From Diphasiastrum complanatum (Eukaryota > Streptophyta > Lycopodiopsida > Lycopodiales > Lycopodiaceae): a DNA stretch of 64,000 nt. The notes under the pieces are model-generated. The model worked only from the letters and a program-made list of their open reading frames with translations, was not told the origin of the DNA and did not search any database. Shown piece after piece: positions 1-11,123 of the stretch. A program made the position numbers and the translations under genes. Position 1 is the first letter of the stretch. Every line of letters starts with the position of its first letter. The stretch covers positions 73,950,501 through 74,014,500 of the forward strand of contig CM055095.1 of NCBI GenBank assembly GCA_029204225.1, given 5' to 3'.

Positions 1-794
1 CATAGCATGCCAAGTTCTTGGTGCAACGAATATAGGTGTGGACTTCATGATGGATACATAGTTGAGCATGCTACCTTGGAGATATCAGCAACGATTCATG
101 CTTAGAATGACAAATCAGGAAACTCAACAACCTTTAAAAGTGTTACCTGTGAGGAGGAGGCAAAGATGAAATGTTGAGGATTGTCTTTGGATAAGGCTCA
201 AAGATAGGAAGCAGCCGACAAGAAACATTCCAACACATTTTGCAATATGAGAATTTATATGTAGTTTGACTAATTTTTAGAGGAGATAGTGTTGATCTTA
301 TTGATGAGACAAAGTAGCCAATTTGACAAGATTAAAGTATCGAGCTTAGTTCCTGAAATGGCCTACAAGAGTGAAGTTAAAGAGAGAGTGTGATCTATTG
401 GGTTCCTAAACTTCTGATTGATTTGAAATGCTGCATATAATCGTTATTTGATGAGAGTTATGCATGTTGACATGTCACATAGACCTAGCCGCTCACAGCC
501 AAAGAAATGCAAGCGCACACCTCCCACCAGTAAAAAAACAGTGACCCAAGTATTTCGGGACAACAAGCTCTATAGAATCCAAAGCTGACGAAATTCAACT
601 TCAACTTGTGCTTGAATCATAGCATCTATAGGAAGTTGCAAGTTTAGAGTGTGAACTTAAGAATTTTGCAGATTGCCTCATCACTTGCAAAGGATATAGA
701 CTGATGCAACAAGCTTCTTCTTACTATAGCCAAAACAGCTGTGAACAGCAACAAGTATACCTCTAAAAGCTGCACTTAAACATCCCTATCTCAC
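1..794. other. Distal intron or flank of the PABP gene, no exon seen
   Basis: This stretch lies downstream, in minus-strand sense, of the exon that ends RRM4. The exon ends with a good donor, so an intron should start at 794 and run leftwards. I looked on the minus strand for the Q/P/M-rich linker and the C-terminal MLLE domain and saw neither. The remaining exons are probably beyond the left edge, or the gene is 3'-truncated. Both strands are full of stops. Confidence 0.5.
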
Positions 795-3707
795 CTGTAA
801 CCTAGCCCGTCTTTCCTCTTTCCGTTGAGCCAAGGCAACATAAATGGGTTTACTGCCAATCATCTTACCATTCATTTCAGCAACCTGCAGAATTACAGAG
901 AGGCAAAGCAAGGGATATAAATTCCTCAACAAATTCTATAGAATTAATGCACAGCAGTACAAGGAGAAAGTATTGTCAGCTATGGATAACTAGATTCTCA
1001 AGTACACAAAACACATAAAATGAAAATGCCAGTATTTCACGTCATGTAACTTGGCAAAGAATTTATGTGCAATAACAATGAAGATACATAAAAGATCAGG
1101 AAGCCCCTTTGGACCTTGGTAAGAGACCTCATTCCTACCATCTCCTAAAAAGCCTTTGCAAATATACTAATACTTCCAGCCAGTGAGCAAGCATCAGCTT
1201 ACTTGTCCGTAAAGCTCATTCCAAGGAATGGGCTAAGATGAGGATGCTTTGATAGCTTCAGATGCTGAGCCTTGATAAAATAACTTGAGATCATTGGCAT
1301 TGAATATATTGATTACGTCCAGGATAGTAAAACATTCACATCAAAGCCCATAAACAAATTAAGATTAACAGCATGTTCACTAACCTTGGACATGATACTA
1401 AAATTAAGCTGGCAAACTTCACATGATGCATTCACACAAATAAGGAGGGAAAACTCCTTACAGCTCGACTTGCTTCCTCCGGAGCAGAAAATGCTACAAA
1501 GCCTGAGCCTCTACTCTGCCCTTTAGGGTCCCTCATCACCTGGAGTTTGATTTACAAGAAATTAATTCACATTTAATCATTCAACCATGCACGCTGGTAG
1601 AACTGAACTTTTCAAGAAAGAGCATGAGTATGAATTCTAAGAGAAAACAGGTCTACATTGAAACTCTGATCCACTTTGATACTCACTTTGCAGGAAGCTA
1701 TATTCCCAAATTCTAAAAAAAGTTCTTGCAGTTTATCATCGTCTATATTGTCATCTAGGTTCTTAAGGTACAAGTTTACTCCTTGTAACTTGTCTACATT
1801 CTCTTTACGCTCCTGTTCAAACTTTTCTCGCAGCTCTGCTTCTCTCTCCGACTTTTTCTGTGCCCTTCCTACATATAGCTCTCTGCCCTCAATCTTCTTG
1901 CCGTTCAACGCCTCAACAGCCTTGGCAGCGTCATCGCCATGTTCAAAGTTTACAAATCCAAAACACTTAGAGTTGCCATCTACATCCCTGATGACAACTG
2001 CACTGCTAATTGTACCATAAGTACCAAAAATTTGCCTCAGTTCATCCTCACCAGTGGTCTCTGCCAAGTTCTTTACGTAGATATTACTAAACTTGGTATT
2101 TGCAGCAGCTTGATCCCTTTCCTGACGCCGCACAAAAGGGCCAACATACACTTGCTTGTCATTGAGTAGCATGCCATTTAGTTTCTCAATGGCAGTCTGT
2201 GCTGCTTCTTCCTGCTCAAACTGAACAAACGCATGACCCTTGGACTGCCCAGAGGCATCTATAGCCACTTTACAAGAGAGAATCGTGCCGAAGACAGAAA
2301 ATGTATCATACAAGGCTCTGTTGTCGATGCTTTTATCTAGATTCTGTGAAATATAAAACTAATCAGCAAAATATATGATGGAAAGTTATTTGCATAGAAA
2401 CGTTGAATAGATAACCTTTTCCTGAACATTTACAATATGATATTTTACAAACCTTGATATATATATTCGCAGTTCCAGTTTTGCGAAGGGTCGGATCACG
2501 GTGAGAAAACATAATCCGAACCGCTTTACCATTGATAATGGTAAAATTTAATAATTCCAATGCTCGTGAAGCTGCAAAATAAATCAAAACATCTCATTAC
2601 TGCAAAGGGTAGACACTGGTAAAAAAGACAAACCTGCTAATGCATCATTTGAACTTTTCAAGGCACAAACCAAAAACTGACAAGAAGCATCTCATTATAT
2701 TGACAAGAAACTAGCAGCAGACCGTTAGTTGAAGTGGCAACAGTGTTATGGGTATATCAGCATTCTGAACCTCTCTAACTAGCTCAAAAGTTACTCAAAA
2801 CAACAATACGTTGAGATGAGCAACTTGTTGATGTGTTTATTCACAAGCAGGGAAAGAGCAATGTGTGACTCAAGTTAAATGTTAGCAGTAAGCGACTGCA
2901 CTACGTCACTGATAAAGCAATATAAGCATCAAATATTAACATACGATTACTTTAGCCTCTGACCAGTTGACCATTCATGATTCTTGATGTTAAGACTTCC
3001 TACTGGAATGCTTTCTAAAAGCTTGATGTTAATATCATAACCAAGCAGGGTGAAATGTGCGCGGATTTCGCAACGACGGCCAATATACCTTACGCGGCCA
3101 AAAACTATCACCGTGCTAATAAGCACAATAATAGAGGCAACAAACATTGGCGACAGAACTCCTCGAATTGTTGTGAAAATATCCATTACTATAAGTAGTC
3201 TAGAAACCTATTCCAAAAAGCAACACTGAAAAGCAACTTTCGGTATGAAAATCGACTACAAGCAAACTCAAATGCTTGAGAAATACTTAGAATAAGAAAT
3301 CATAACCAGATAGTAATCCATCAGTTGAGTGACTGCAACTAGCTTTTATTTTTTTACGAAACTAATGCATTTACATGGAACAAAAAATAACGGCAGGGCT
3401 TGAGTGCACATGCAAGATAAAGGCCAAAGTTCCAATAAATAACTCCATAAACAAAAGGCTCACCATCTTGAACGTTGTTGTAGTTGACGTAGGCATATCC
3501 AAGCGATGCTTTTGTCATTAGGTCTCGACAAACTCTGATAGAAACAACAGGTCCTATTTGACTGAAAATATTGTAAAGCTGAGCCTCCGATACAGTTATA
3601 TCTAGGTCTCCAACATACAGAGATGTCGAGACAGTGTGAGCAGGCGGAGGTATGCCTCCAGAGGGTTGAGACGTTTGCTGCTGAGCCTGTGACTGCAGTT
3701 GCGCCAT
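795..3707 (-). CDS. PABP: Poly(A)-binding protein, RRM1-4 (3' end missing)
   Basis: Cytoplasmic poly(A)-binding protein. The family binds mRNA poly(A) tails and bridges to eIF4G to promote translation and mRNA stability. Five minus-strand exons join in frame to 396 codons: 3707-3464, 2571-2453, 2343-1687, 1539-1462 and 884-795, all with GT-AG borders. The ATG at 3707 gives [11 protein letters not shown], the usual plant PABP start. RRM1 has LYVGDL and [11 protein letters not shown]2 has IYIKNL and [11 protein letters not shown]3 has IYVKNL and [11 protein letters not shown]4 has LYLKNL and RGSGFVAF. The last visible exon ends at RRARLQ, just after RRM4. The linker and MLLE domain, normally another 200 or more residues, are not in the window. 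In RRM3 the usual KGFGF is KCFGF. No frameshift or stop interrupts the RRMs, so the gene looks live, but truncation cannot be excluded. Confidence 0.93.
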
Positions 3708-4210
3708 CTTTCAAAATGCTAGCACCGAACAAAATATCCTAAACAAAAACTTACGAGCAAACTCGCTCCGAAGTAAAACTGTTCCAATATGAAGCAAAAT
3801 TTTAGGGAATCTTTTCGTTTGAATCGCTCTTCCGATTCACCACAAATGCAGTCATCACTCGATTTCTCAACATTTTTTACGGATTTTTCAGGATTAAGAG
3901 GGAAGAAACCTCTTGAAATACGATTCAGGAGAAGCGGAAAGCTTCCTTTAAGTGGTCATTTGATATTGTGCCACAAAAAACTCTCTGCTCGGGCTTCATT
4001 CTTTCGCTGCAGCCAACACCACCGCAAATCTGTTCGACAAAATAAGTCCTGAACGAACAAAATTTCTCGATCCGATACAGGATCTGCTGCTGCTGCCGCT
4101 GCTGCTCCAGCTCCAGACGAGAGCAAACGAAGGCGCCAGCCATGCCAGCGGCGTTGTGTTGTCGCTCACCTCTGCTCTCAACCAAGTCGCGCCTACATTA
4201 TACTCGTAAC
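3708..4210 (-). promoter_or_regulatory. PABP 5' leader and core promoter
   Basis: This is the sequence immediately upstream of the PABP start codon. A TATA-like GTATAAT on the minus strand lies near 4197-4203 and would place transcription start around 4170, giving a leader of roughly 450 nt. Several short upstream ATGs lie in this interval on the minus strand, including one at 4185 that opens an 86-codon frame. A CTG/CAG-rich patch lies at 4084-4115. The TATA assignment is inference; a leader intron is possible but was not resolved. Confidence 0.4.
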
Positions 4211-4249
4211 ACTCAAACGGCCTCCTCGTGTCTTAGAGCCGCTGAACCC

Positions 4250-4680
4250 TTTAAAGCCCTTCACCGTTAGATCCTGCAATCAGCGTCGGATCATGCCACC
4301 TCCCCTCATGAGCCATTGAAAATAATCCAACTGCCACGTGGAAAGCATCCAACTGGTGGAGTGTAACAAGTCGCGTGCCTTTAAGTCCCGTAGCCAAACC
4401 AGACCTCCCGATTTCATCACACGCTAGGGTTTTAAAACCGCCACCGTTGGATATTCTATATACTATCAGATCTTGCCAAGTGTACTTACAAACCATTTCC
4501 AAGTATCCACGTGTATGGCCTGACGCGTGGCAGTCATTCAAGAAGGCGGGCGCAAGAGTTGCCGTGTCATCAAGCACCGTTTCACCCCTGTCCGAGGCGG
4601 CAGCCACAGGGCCTTAGTCGCCTATTCTATTCTCAGCTGGATGCGAGCCACGTGTCAATATGACTACGTGTAAGTATCTG
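4250..4680 (-). promoter_or_regulatory. Upstream promoter with three G-boxes and a telo-box
   Basis: CACGTG G-boxes lie at 4335-4340, 4508-4513 and 4649-4654, with a related ACGCGTGG at about 4524. TAGGGTTT at 4425-4432 reads as a telo-box (AAACCCTA) on the gene strand, a motif common in promoters of plant translation-apparatus genes. That fits a PABP gene. CCGTTAGAT and CCGTTGGAT motifs occur near 4265 and 4445. No coding sequence is credible here. Functional roles are inferred from motif identity only. Confidence 0.5.
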
Positions 4681-5054
4681 AATGGATCCATCTGTATGAC
4701 GTGGCAGAATCTGAATGTCCGAAAGAATATCTAATAGTGGGGGGCCTAGAAAAGCTCCGTGTCACTAAGGTAGAGGACCATCGGCGAAGCTTCTTCACGC
4801 TTCTTTTGTCGGTCAGCGCCGGCAGTCGAGGAAAGAGGCAAAAAAAACGGTCCCATGGGTTGAATAAATCAATGAAAATAAAACAAAAACAAATATAAAT
4901 AAATAAATAAATACGGCCCAAGATGAAGTCCATGTAGACCTATAAAACCTTAAGACATGGTATAAAACCCTTGGCAATGGGCTTTCACTAATTTGGGAAC
5001 TTGGGTCGAAAAATTCTCACATTGCATAAACTCTTAGAGGGTGAGAGGCTGGGG
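4681..5054. other. Non-coding, nothing recognised
   Basis: AT-rich spacer with a short run of AAAT repeats at about 4895-4912. No gene or repeat structure was recognised. Confidence 0.5.
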
Positions 5055-5733
5055 CTTTCCATGATGTAAAAACCTTACAAAGGCCTTTTCTTTTTAAGAA
5101 TCCCGGGCCCTTGGGTTACCACCCTTGGGTCAAAGGATTCTGAAATTGCCAAAAGCCCTAAGGGGCCCTCGCATCTAGCGAGCACGGTGGCCCTTTGGCC
5201 CCGGTGCCCTCCTGACCACAAGTTTTTTTTTTTTTTTGAAAATTGGCTGCCCGGACGCCACATGTCCAGGCAGCCAATGTTTGTCCCATAAGCATTCATG
5301 TGAGACTATGGGGAGGGGATATATAGACAAACTCCCCATAGACTCACATGTGTGTGTGTGTGAAAGGCATGCTGCCCGGCGCCACCTGGGGCTGCTCGCC
5401 GGCCTGTGGTTGCCCGGCGCCACCGCCCGCTGCCTCGGCTCCCAGCAAGGCGCTAGTGCCACCTGGCCCGTTGCCCGGACGCCCCGGCCTATTGCTGCTG
5501 GCCTGCCCGTTGCCCTACGCCGCCCCGGAGCCTGCACGCCCTCGCGTTGCCCGACAAAATCAAGCGCCCGCTAATTTTTTACGGGCACCGCGCGGCTGAC
5601 ACGCGTCAGTCGCTGGGGGCACCGGGGCCAAATCACTCCCACGCGCGGGCCGTGCTCTAAAGCCCCAGCGCTAAGGGGCCGGGCGGTGAGAATTTCCATG
5701 ATGCAAAAATTGTAGAAAGGCCCTTTCTTGCCA
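5055..5733. repeat. GC-rich island with two hairpins, flanked by direct repeats
   Basis: Imperfect direct repeats of about 40 bp (TTTCCATGATG followed by AAAGGCC and a T-rich end) lie at about 5058-5095 and 5692-5732 and bracket an unusually GC-rich block. Inside is a hairpin with 15-bp arms at 5242-5256 and 5264-5278 (one mismatch) and a second with 19-nt arms at 5297-5315 and 5332-5350 (one mismatch). Variants of TGCCCGGCGCCACC recur at 5372, 5413 and 5468. Open frames here on both strands are by-products of GC content. It is probably a short mobile element or its remnant; the class is unknown. Confidence 0.45.
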
Positions 5734-6914
5734 TGGTAACGTCAATGTTACTTGCCCATTATGAGGCAAATGTGATAGTGTGGGTTTATAACATATGGTA
5801 TTTGTGCTCTATGATTTCCTTTCCAAATATATAGGGAAAAAAATGAAAGGTTTCTACAATTAATGCTCGAAGAATGAAGGAATGAGTCTACCTACCAGGA
5901 TCACCTTATGCGGCCTCGGTTCCACTCTACACTAGTCACATAGCATATTTTTTGCTTATAAGCTTGTCGTTGGTGGAGTGCATCAACCACATTTTTGGAT
6001 GGCACGATGGAGCCTCAACATAATTGTTGTCATTTTAGACCTCATTTACTTCACCTCACCAAGCCATCCCTTACAAATTAATGGGAGATTGTTCTCACTT
6101 ATACCTCTTTCACACAAAATGACTACAACATCCATGGGAATTACTATTCATGGTTAATATTTCTATGAGAGGATAGGCAACAATGGCCTCCAATGGTGTA
6201 GGAAGATTGCCCATACGCTCATCATTGGTAGTCTAATCTTCGGAACAATAGTGGTGTGTCGATGTCGAAACCTAAATATTGAAAAGGGAGAATTGGGACA
6301 AAATTCCACTGGCGTTAGAATGAAAATAAGCCACGCAAAACAAACTAAAAATCAAAAATCAAAGCTATAATTAATAATTATTTCACAATTGGAAAGTTGT
6401 TATGAACAAATTTTATCTGCCCAACACATTATAGTAGTCACAATGTCACTTGAATTTTAGCTTACGAAGATCGAGCACCGAATGAAAAAATTACGAAGCT
6501 TAACTTGTTTTAATATAAAGTATGATGCTTGAAACTAATGTACAACACATGCGTAAGATTGTATTGGATATTAGTGAGTAAAATATTGGGTCAACTATTA
6601 CATAAGGGATGGTTTTTATAGTAATTTATTAGATGGTAAGGTCATTCTCAAGGTAATATCTTATCATAATTTCTAACACGAACCTTACCACCAATAAGAT
6701 GATTAGAAAGACTATTCCCCTACACAAAGATCTTACCAATAAAAAAAATTTAAAGCAACTCGGGTTCTACATTACCAACCTGTAAACTTGGAAGGTATTT
6801 CCTAGTAAGCTTTCCGCACGATTTGATGATTGTTCACTTAGGACTCGGCCTAAAGACCTCACCATAGATTTGAGAGCAATTTGGTTAGTTGGAAGGCCAT
6901 TGGGGTAACCAGAT
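5734..6914. other. Non-coding AT-rich spacer
   Basis: No convincing gene, LTR end or domain. It lies between the GC-rich island and the solo LTR. Short frames reading into it from 6767 are shadows of the repeat to the right. Confidence 0.4.
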
Positions 6915-8161
6915 TGTAGCGCAGGCATCCCAAAGGGAGCCGGGAACCACGACTTAGCTTCCCAGCCTTCAACTCTTGCCATCCAAACCCACTTGACATA
7001 CAAGCAGCCAACTCGCCAACAACGATCAGACTTAACCAACTTGAAGTTCCGAAAACCAACATTGAGATCCAACCTGGCGCCATGCCAGATTGGGGGTCCC
7101 GATGTGGGTGACTTCCCTTCAAGCAAGCCGCCCGACATACATCAAACTTCACCAACTCGAAGCTTCGTTACAAACGAGTAACATCCATTCCAAGCAAGCG
7201 GTCTGACTTACATCAGACTTAACCAACTAAAAGCTTCGTCACAAGCGCTGGGAGCCAACCTGGCGCCACGCCAGACTGGACAACCATAAACAGGTAACAT
7301 CCACCCAAGCAAGCCATCCAACTCAGCCGACAGGTTAGAGCCCGTTCCCCAAGAGCTTAACCCATTCACGTTCATGCAAGGAACACTTAGAACCACAAGC
7401 CGCGACAGATATGGAAACAACTAGTTCCTGGACCAAATGGTCCTGACAGCATACCGCTGGCGCCACGGACCGAATGGTCCCGACGGCATACCGCTGGCGT
7501 CCCGGGATACGACCCTCAGCTATGTGCCAAGTTAAAAATTTTGAAAGCGGCCTTACAACTGGCGCTTTTACCGAACACTGAAACCCAGAAGGTAATCAGA
7601 GTCAGTTTGAGAAAAATCCCACTTTATTGATAAATCAGAAAAGGTTACATTTCAAGTGTGTGACCGACCCTAGTCTCCGGGGCGCTAGCATGCCAAGGCG
7701 AGAGCCATGACAACATTCCAGCAAGGGAGGCTGAGACTTGGTTGGAGCTCGCCCTGAGTCGCAACCCGCACTCCCCTATAGTATTGGTGTGATTCGGCAC
7801 CCCCCCCCCCTCATACCAAGCACTCTACCCAAGCTGGTAAAGCACGTTTTTCTCTCTCTAGGATTTTGTCGTTCTAGAAAGTCATTTTCTCTCTCTAGAT
7901 TTTATTGATCCCCAGGCTTCCTATTCATGCCTAGATCGTGTGAGGTGATTGCACATCGATTTGAGCTCTCTGGACTTCGCTAGAACCGATCAAAGATTTT
8001 CAGCCATAGGAACTTGGCGCCGGCTGGATTCTGGTCACAGTGGCACCGGGAGCGGCGCCGGCGCCGTTGGAGCCGGGAGCAGCAGGGGCGCTGCTGGCGC
8101 CGGGGACATAGCTGGCGCCGATGGCGCCGGAAGTAAAGCTTGTAAAGGTAGCTTTACAACA
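6915..8161 (-). mobile_element. Solo LTR, copy 1 of a TGTTG...CAACA family
   Basis: This 1247-bp block matches 20833-21720 over most of its length; it begins TGTAGCGCAGG (copy 2: TGTTGCACAGG) and ends TTTACAACA. TG...CA ends with a TGTTG/CAACA short inverted repeat are typical LTR termini. AATAAA reads on the minus strand at about 7623-7630, so transcription probably runs leftwards. Compared with copy 2 it has about 360 extra bases near 7705-8010, including a C tract at 7800-7810 and TC-rich runs. A cluster of GGCGCC lies at 8015-8130. Flanks CAGAT and CAAGT match at only three of five positions, so the target duplication is decayed or absent. No PBS or polypurine tract adjoins it. Confidence 0.7.
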
Positions 8162-8219
8162 CAAGTACATTACTTTGTATGGTGCCCAAAGCACTAAAGA
8201 GGCAAATTTTCCATGCTCC

Positions 8220-8580
8220 ATAGGGTTACTTGGTGCAACAATTTTTGAATCGCGATTCTGGGGGTATAGCGATTCACAATTCTCGATTCTCATAATTGCG
8301 ATTAACTACCCATAATTGCCAAGATATTTTATTTTATTTTGCGTTTCAGAAAAAAAAAATGGGATCTGAAATGAACATTTTAGGTTCATTTCAAGTCCAA
8401 ATTTTATTTTTGAAACTACTAAAATTAGACTTGAAACTACTACAATTGAAATTCTCTGTTTTTCCCCTCTACTAATACCCATATTGTCTGAGTTTGTTAA
8501 AAAAAACAAAAACAACGATTCTGAGCGATTCGGAATTTTTTTTTTTTTACAACGATTCTAGAATCACGAGTGCAACTTTG
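8220..8580. repeat. Short repeat with GATTC/GAATC palindromes at both ends
   Basis: GAATCGCGATTC lies at 8247-8258, and related GATTC/GAATC inverted motifs recur at 8268-8300 and 8516-8570. Each end also has a GTGCAAC-like motif (about 8231 and, inverted, about 8569). The arrangement resembles a small non-autonomous DNA transposon with imperfect terminal inverted repeats. No coding capacity. Confidence 0.35.
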
Positions 8581-9335
8581 ATACATATGTATATCTACTA
8601 AAAAAATCAGAAATAAACATGAACACTTTGGTCAACATCTATGGTGCACAAAAATCACACTTCACACTCAAACATGCCAAAAACGAATCAAAATTCTAAA
8701 CATTACGACTTATAGGGTAGCCACTTTAAAAAGGCCTTGTTGCACACTATGTTGACGATAATGTTACTACAACACCCGCATAGCAAGGCCTTTGACTTTT
8801 CACACGTGTGGAACTAGCATTGATTATATCATGTACATAATGCTTGCGTAGCCATTAAGTCACCACAATTAATAAGAATAAAAAGACGAGACAATAGGAT
8901 AAAATAAGGGGGTGATAGGTATGTTACACCATTTAACCTACAACAAGGTATAAGATAAGTCATCATTGACTCAAAAAAAAAACTATTTTTCAAAAGATAG
9001 TCTATTTGCACTAGCATCATCATCATGATGTACAATATGCACATCCTTGATTCTTTGCAATGGATAGTCTAGTTGCACTAGCATCGTTATGTACTATATG
9101 TACATCCCTGATTTGGCCTAGGCTTGTGGCTCCAAACCTCGTGCAAATGCTTTAACTAGAGCATGTGTATAAAATATTAAATATGTATGTACTATACTAA
9201 AATAAAGCCAAGTTTTGCTTAAGTTTAATGTCACAACACCTCGAGACCTTCCACGAAGTTTCACTCCCAAACAACAAATCAAAAGATGTTCCATCTTACA
9301 AAAGCAAGAGGGAGGATGGGTTAGACTTAGAGTTG
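8581..9335. other. Non-coding, nothing recognised
   Basis: AT-rich spacer. Two short imperfect copies of a segment containing CTATTTGCACTAGCATC/CTAGTTGCACTAGCATC lie near 9001 and 9069. No gene recognised. Confidence 0.4.
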
Positions 9336-9339
9336 ACTT

Positions 9340-9520
9340 TTCAAAGTTCATCATCCTAAATTTCATTTGAATAAACAATTTTTGAAAGTGTGGGAAAGTT
9401 AGAAGTCGAGTTTGAGTAGATTCAAATTTGAATGTTGGGTACTTTGAATCTAGACCCAAAAATAGTAGGGTTAGCATTTTGGTGGGAAAGCCAAGCCAAA
9501 TAGGGTTTGACCTTGATATG
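9340..9520 (+). mobile_element. Fragment of a copia family A LTR
   Basis: The segment around 9375-9515 closely matches, in inverted orientation, the LTR at 15120-15667. Shared blocks include GAAAGTGTGGGAAAG, GTCGAGTTTGAGTAGA and CCCAAAAATAGTAGGG. Neither LTR end is present. Confidence 0.6.
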
Positions 9521-9952
9521 TTGTATAAAAAAAGTTGTTATGATGCATAGTTTTGTCATTGAAACTTATCCTGCTACCTATAATGTCGTTGGGCTAGAAG
9601 ATAAGGTGCTCTGCATTATCAACCTTTTGGATACCTTGCATTGGGTCAAAATTTATATGGAATATGGTAAAAACTGAACTGACCCCTTGGGTATTATGAA
9701 AAATTTTGCTGATAATTTAGCTAGCCTTGTTGATAATATGAGGATGAGGGAAGATTTTATAATCTGCATATCATAAAAGTTTTTTTCCCGTTTAGAAAAA
9801 GAGAATGGTATGTTATCTACTGAACCTACCCCTTCCATTCATGATACACCTCCATCTCCACACCCTCTTGTCTTTTAAGATGAGTTGGATGAAGATAGCG
9901 CTTCACAATTTGAAATCTTCTCTCAAGATATTTGTGATATTAATGACCAGTT
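9521..9952. other. Unclassified sequence next to the family A LTR
   Basis: On the plus strand about 9640-9950 can be read as a weak protein-like stretch with three stops, ending flush against the LTR at 9953. I do not recognise it. It may be what the LTR inserted into. Confidence 0.25.
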
Positions 9953-10550
9953 TGTGAAAAATTGTCATCTAGTTTTGTTGATTTATTGGCATTTTTGGAG
10001 GCCAACTTGAAATCTCAACTTGGAGATAAAATAAGGGCCTAAATAGTGAATTTACTATTTTGGTAGGTAGATAAGTGGATGAGATTAGATTTGGACCCAT
10101 TCTAATTGGCTAATTTTGGTACATTGCATATAGTCACTAGAAACTAGATTTTTGGTGAGGTATCTAGAAGTTTCCAAATTAGGTCAAGAGGCCAAATGAC
10201 ATTTTGGAAGCTATAAATAGTTGTACCTATGTGGAGATAGTTTCTTTCTTTGTGGAGAATTCATCTCTTGTGTTTCTACGTCCATCTCATGTGTTTCTCT
10301 CTTGATATCTTCATTTTCTATGTGTAGAATGTTGATTTCTTGGTAAATCTTGGATCCACACGTGTGAAGTACTGTACTTTATTGTTGTTGTACGGAAAGG
10401 GATGGTACTAAGTCATATCTTAGTGCATTTCTAAGTTCTATCATGCATAAAGTAGTGATTTCTGTCTTCTAACTATTTCTAGATGTGCAACCAAATTGGC
10501 CCAAGATCTTGTTGATCCACTAATGTGTTTTGGATCTGTATTTTGTCACA
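9953..10550 (+). mobile_element. Copia family A 5' LTR (complete)
   Basis: This 598-bp LTR runs from TGTGAAAAATTG to TTTTGTCACA and has TGTGA/TCACA terminal inverted repeats. It is followed at once by a primer-binding site. It matches 22955-23574 and the truncated copy at 19836-20323 throughout. It holds the palindrome CCACACGTGTGAAG near 10358 and CTATAAATAG near 10211, a plausible TATA box. The left 5-bp flank is CAGTT; a matching right flank was not found because the element is broken internally. Confidence 0.85.
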
Positions 10551-10562
10551 TGGTATCAAAGC
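10551..10562 (+). other. Primer-binding site (initiator tRNA-Met type)
   Basis: TGGTATCAAAGC directly after the LTR, one mismatch from the usual plant copia site TGGTATCAGAGC. It is complementary to the 3' end of initiator tRNA-Met and primes minus-strand DNA synthesis. Confidence 0.85.
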
Positions 10563-11123
10563 AGGTTGCAGACCTAATTTGGTGGATTATCCAGTTCTAG
10601 AGGTGAATTTGCCAAATCTACAGGTGGATTCGAGGGGACCATGAATTCTATGTGGATTTGGAGGTGTTTCTAGCTCAAATCTTGTAGTTTCAAGTATAGA
10701 GTTTGGATCTTTGTGATCTTAAAGTCATTTCAGGTCAGAATACTTGTAGATGGCCAGTTTTTGAAACCACTCATTGGAATGTGGAGACAAAAATTGCTCA
10801 TGATTTTAATTAGATTAGATATCTAGATTTGATAGGATGGTGAAATCCTAAATTTGATAGGATCTCTTGATTTGAAGTTTTTGGACTTTTTCAAGAGTGT
10901 ACTTCAATCTTAGGTGTTGGTAAAAGTTCATCATATTGTGTTTAGATCTATTGTGATCAAAAAATCAACATTCTATGTGCTAGGATTTGCTAGAAAAGAG
11001 AAAAAGGAGAGGCTAGACTGTTTCCATATCTTTGTGATTTCTTCTTGAGTTTCATTTGTTGGTTTTCAAGGGAGTTCTTAGTGCATTGGAATAGGTTCAA
11101 AGAGAAGATCAGATCATTGCAAC

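Noticed and set aside
2947-3186. 79-codon minus-strand frame with a hydrophobic stretch inside PABP intron 1
   Set aside because: It lies wholly within an intron whose borders are supported by the RRM1 reading frame, and no family is recognisable.
4251-4617. Open frames on both strands in the PABP promoter
   Set aside because: No motif, no codon bias, overlapping opposite frames; the region is better explained as promoter.
5175-5599. Ala/Pro/Arg-rich frames in the GC-rich island
   Set aside because: High GC removes stops on all frames; low-complexity composition with no domain.
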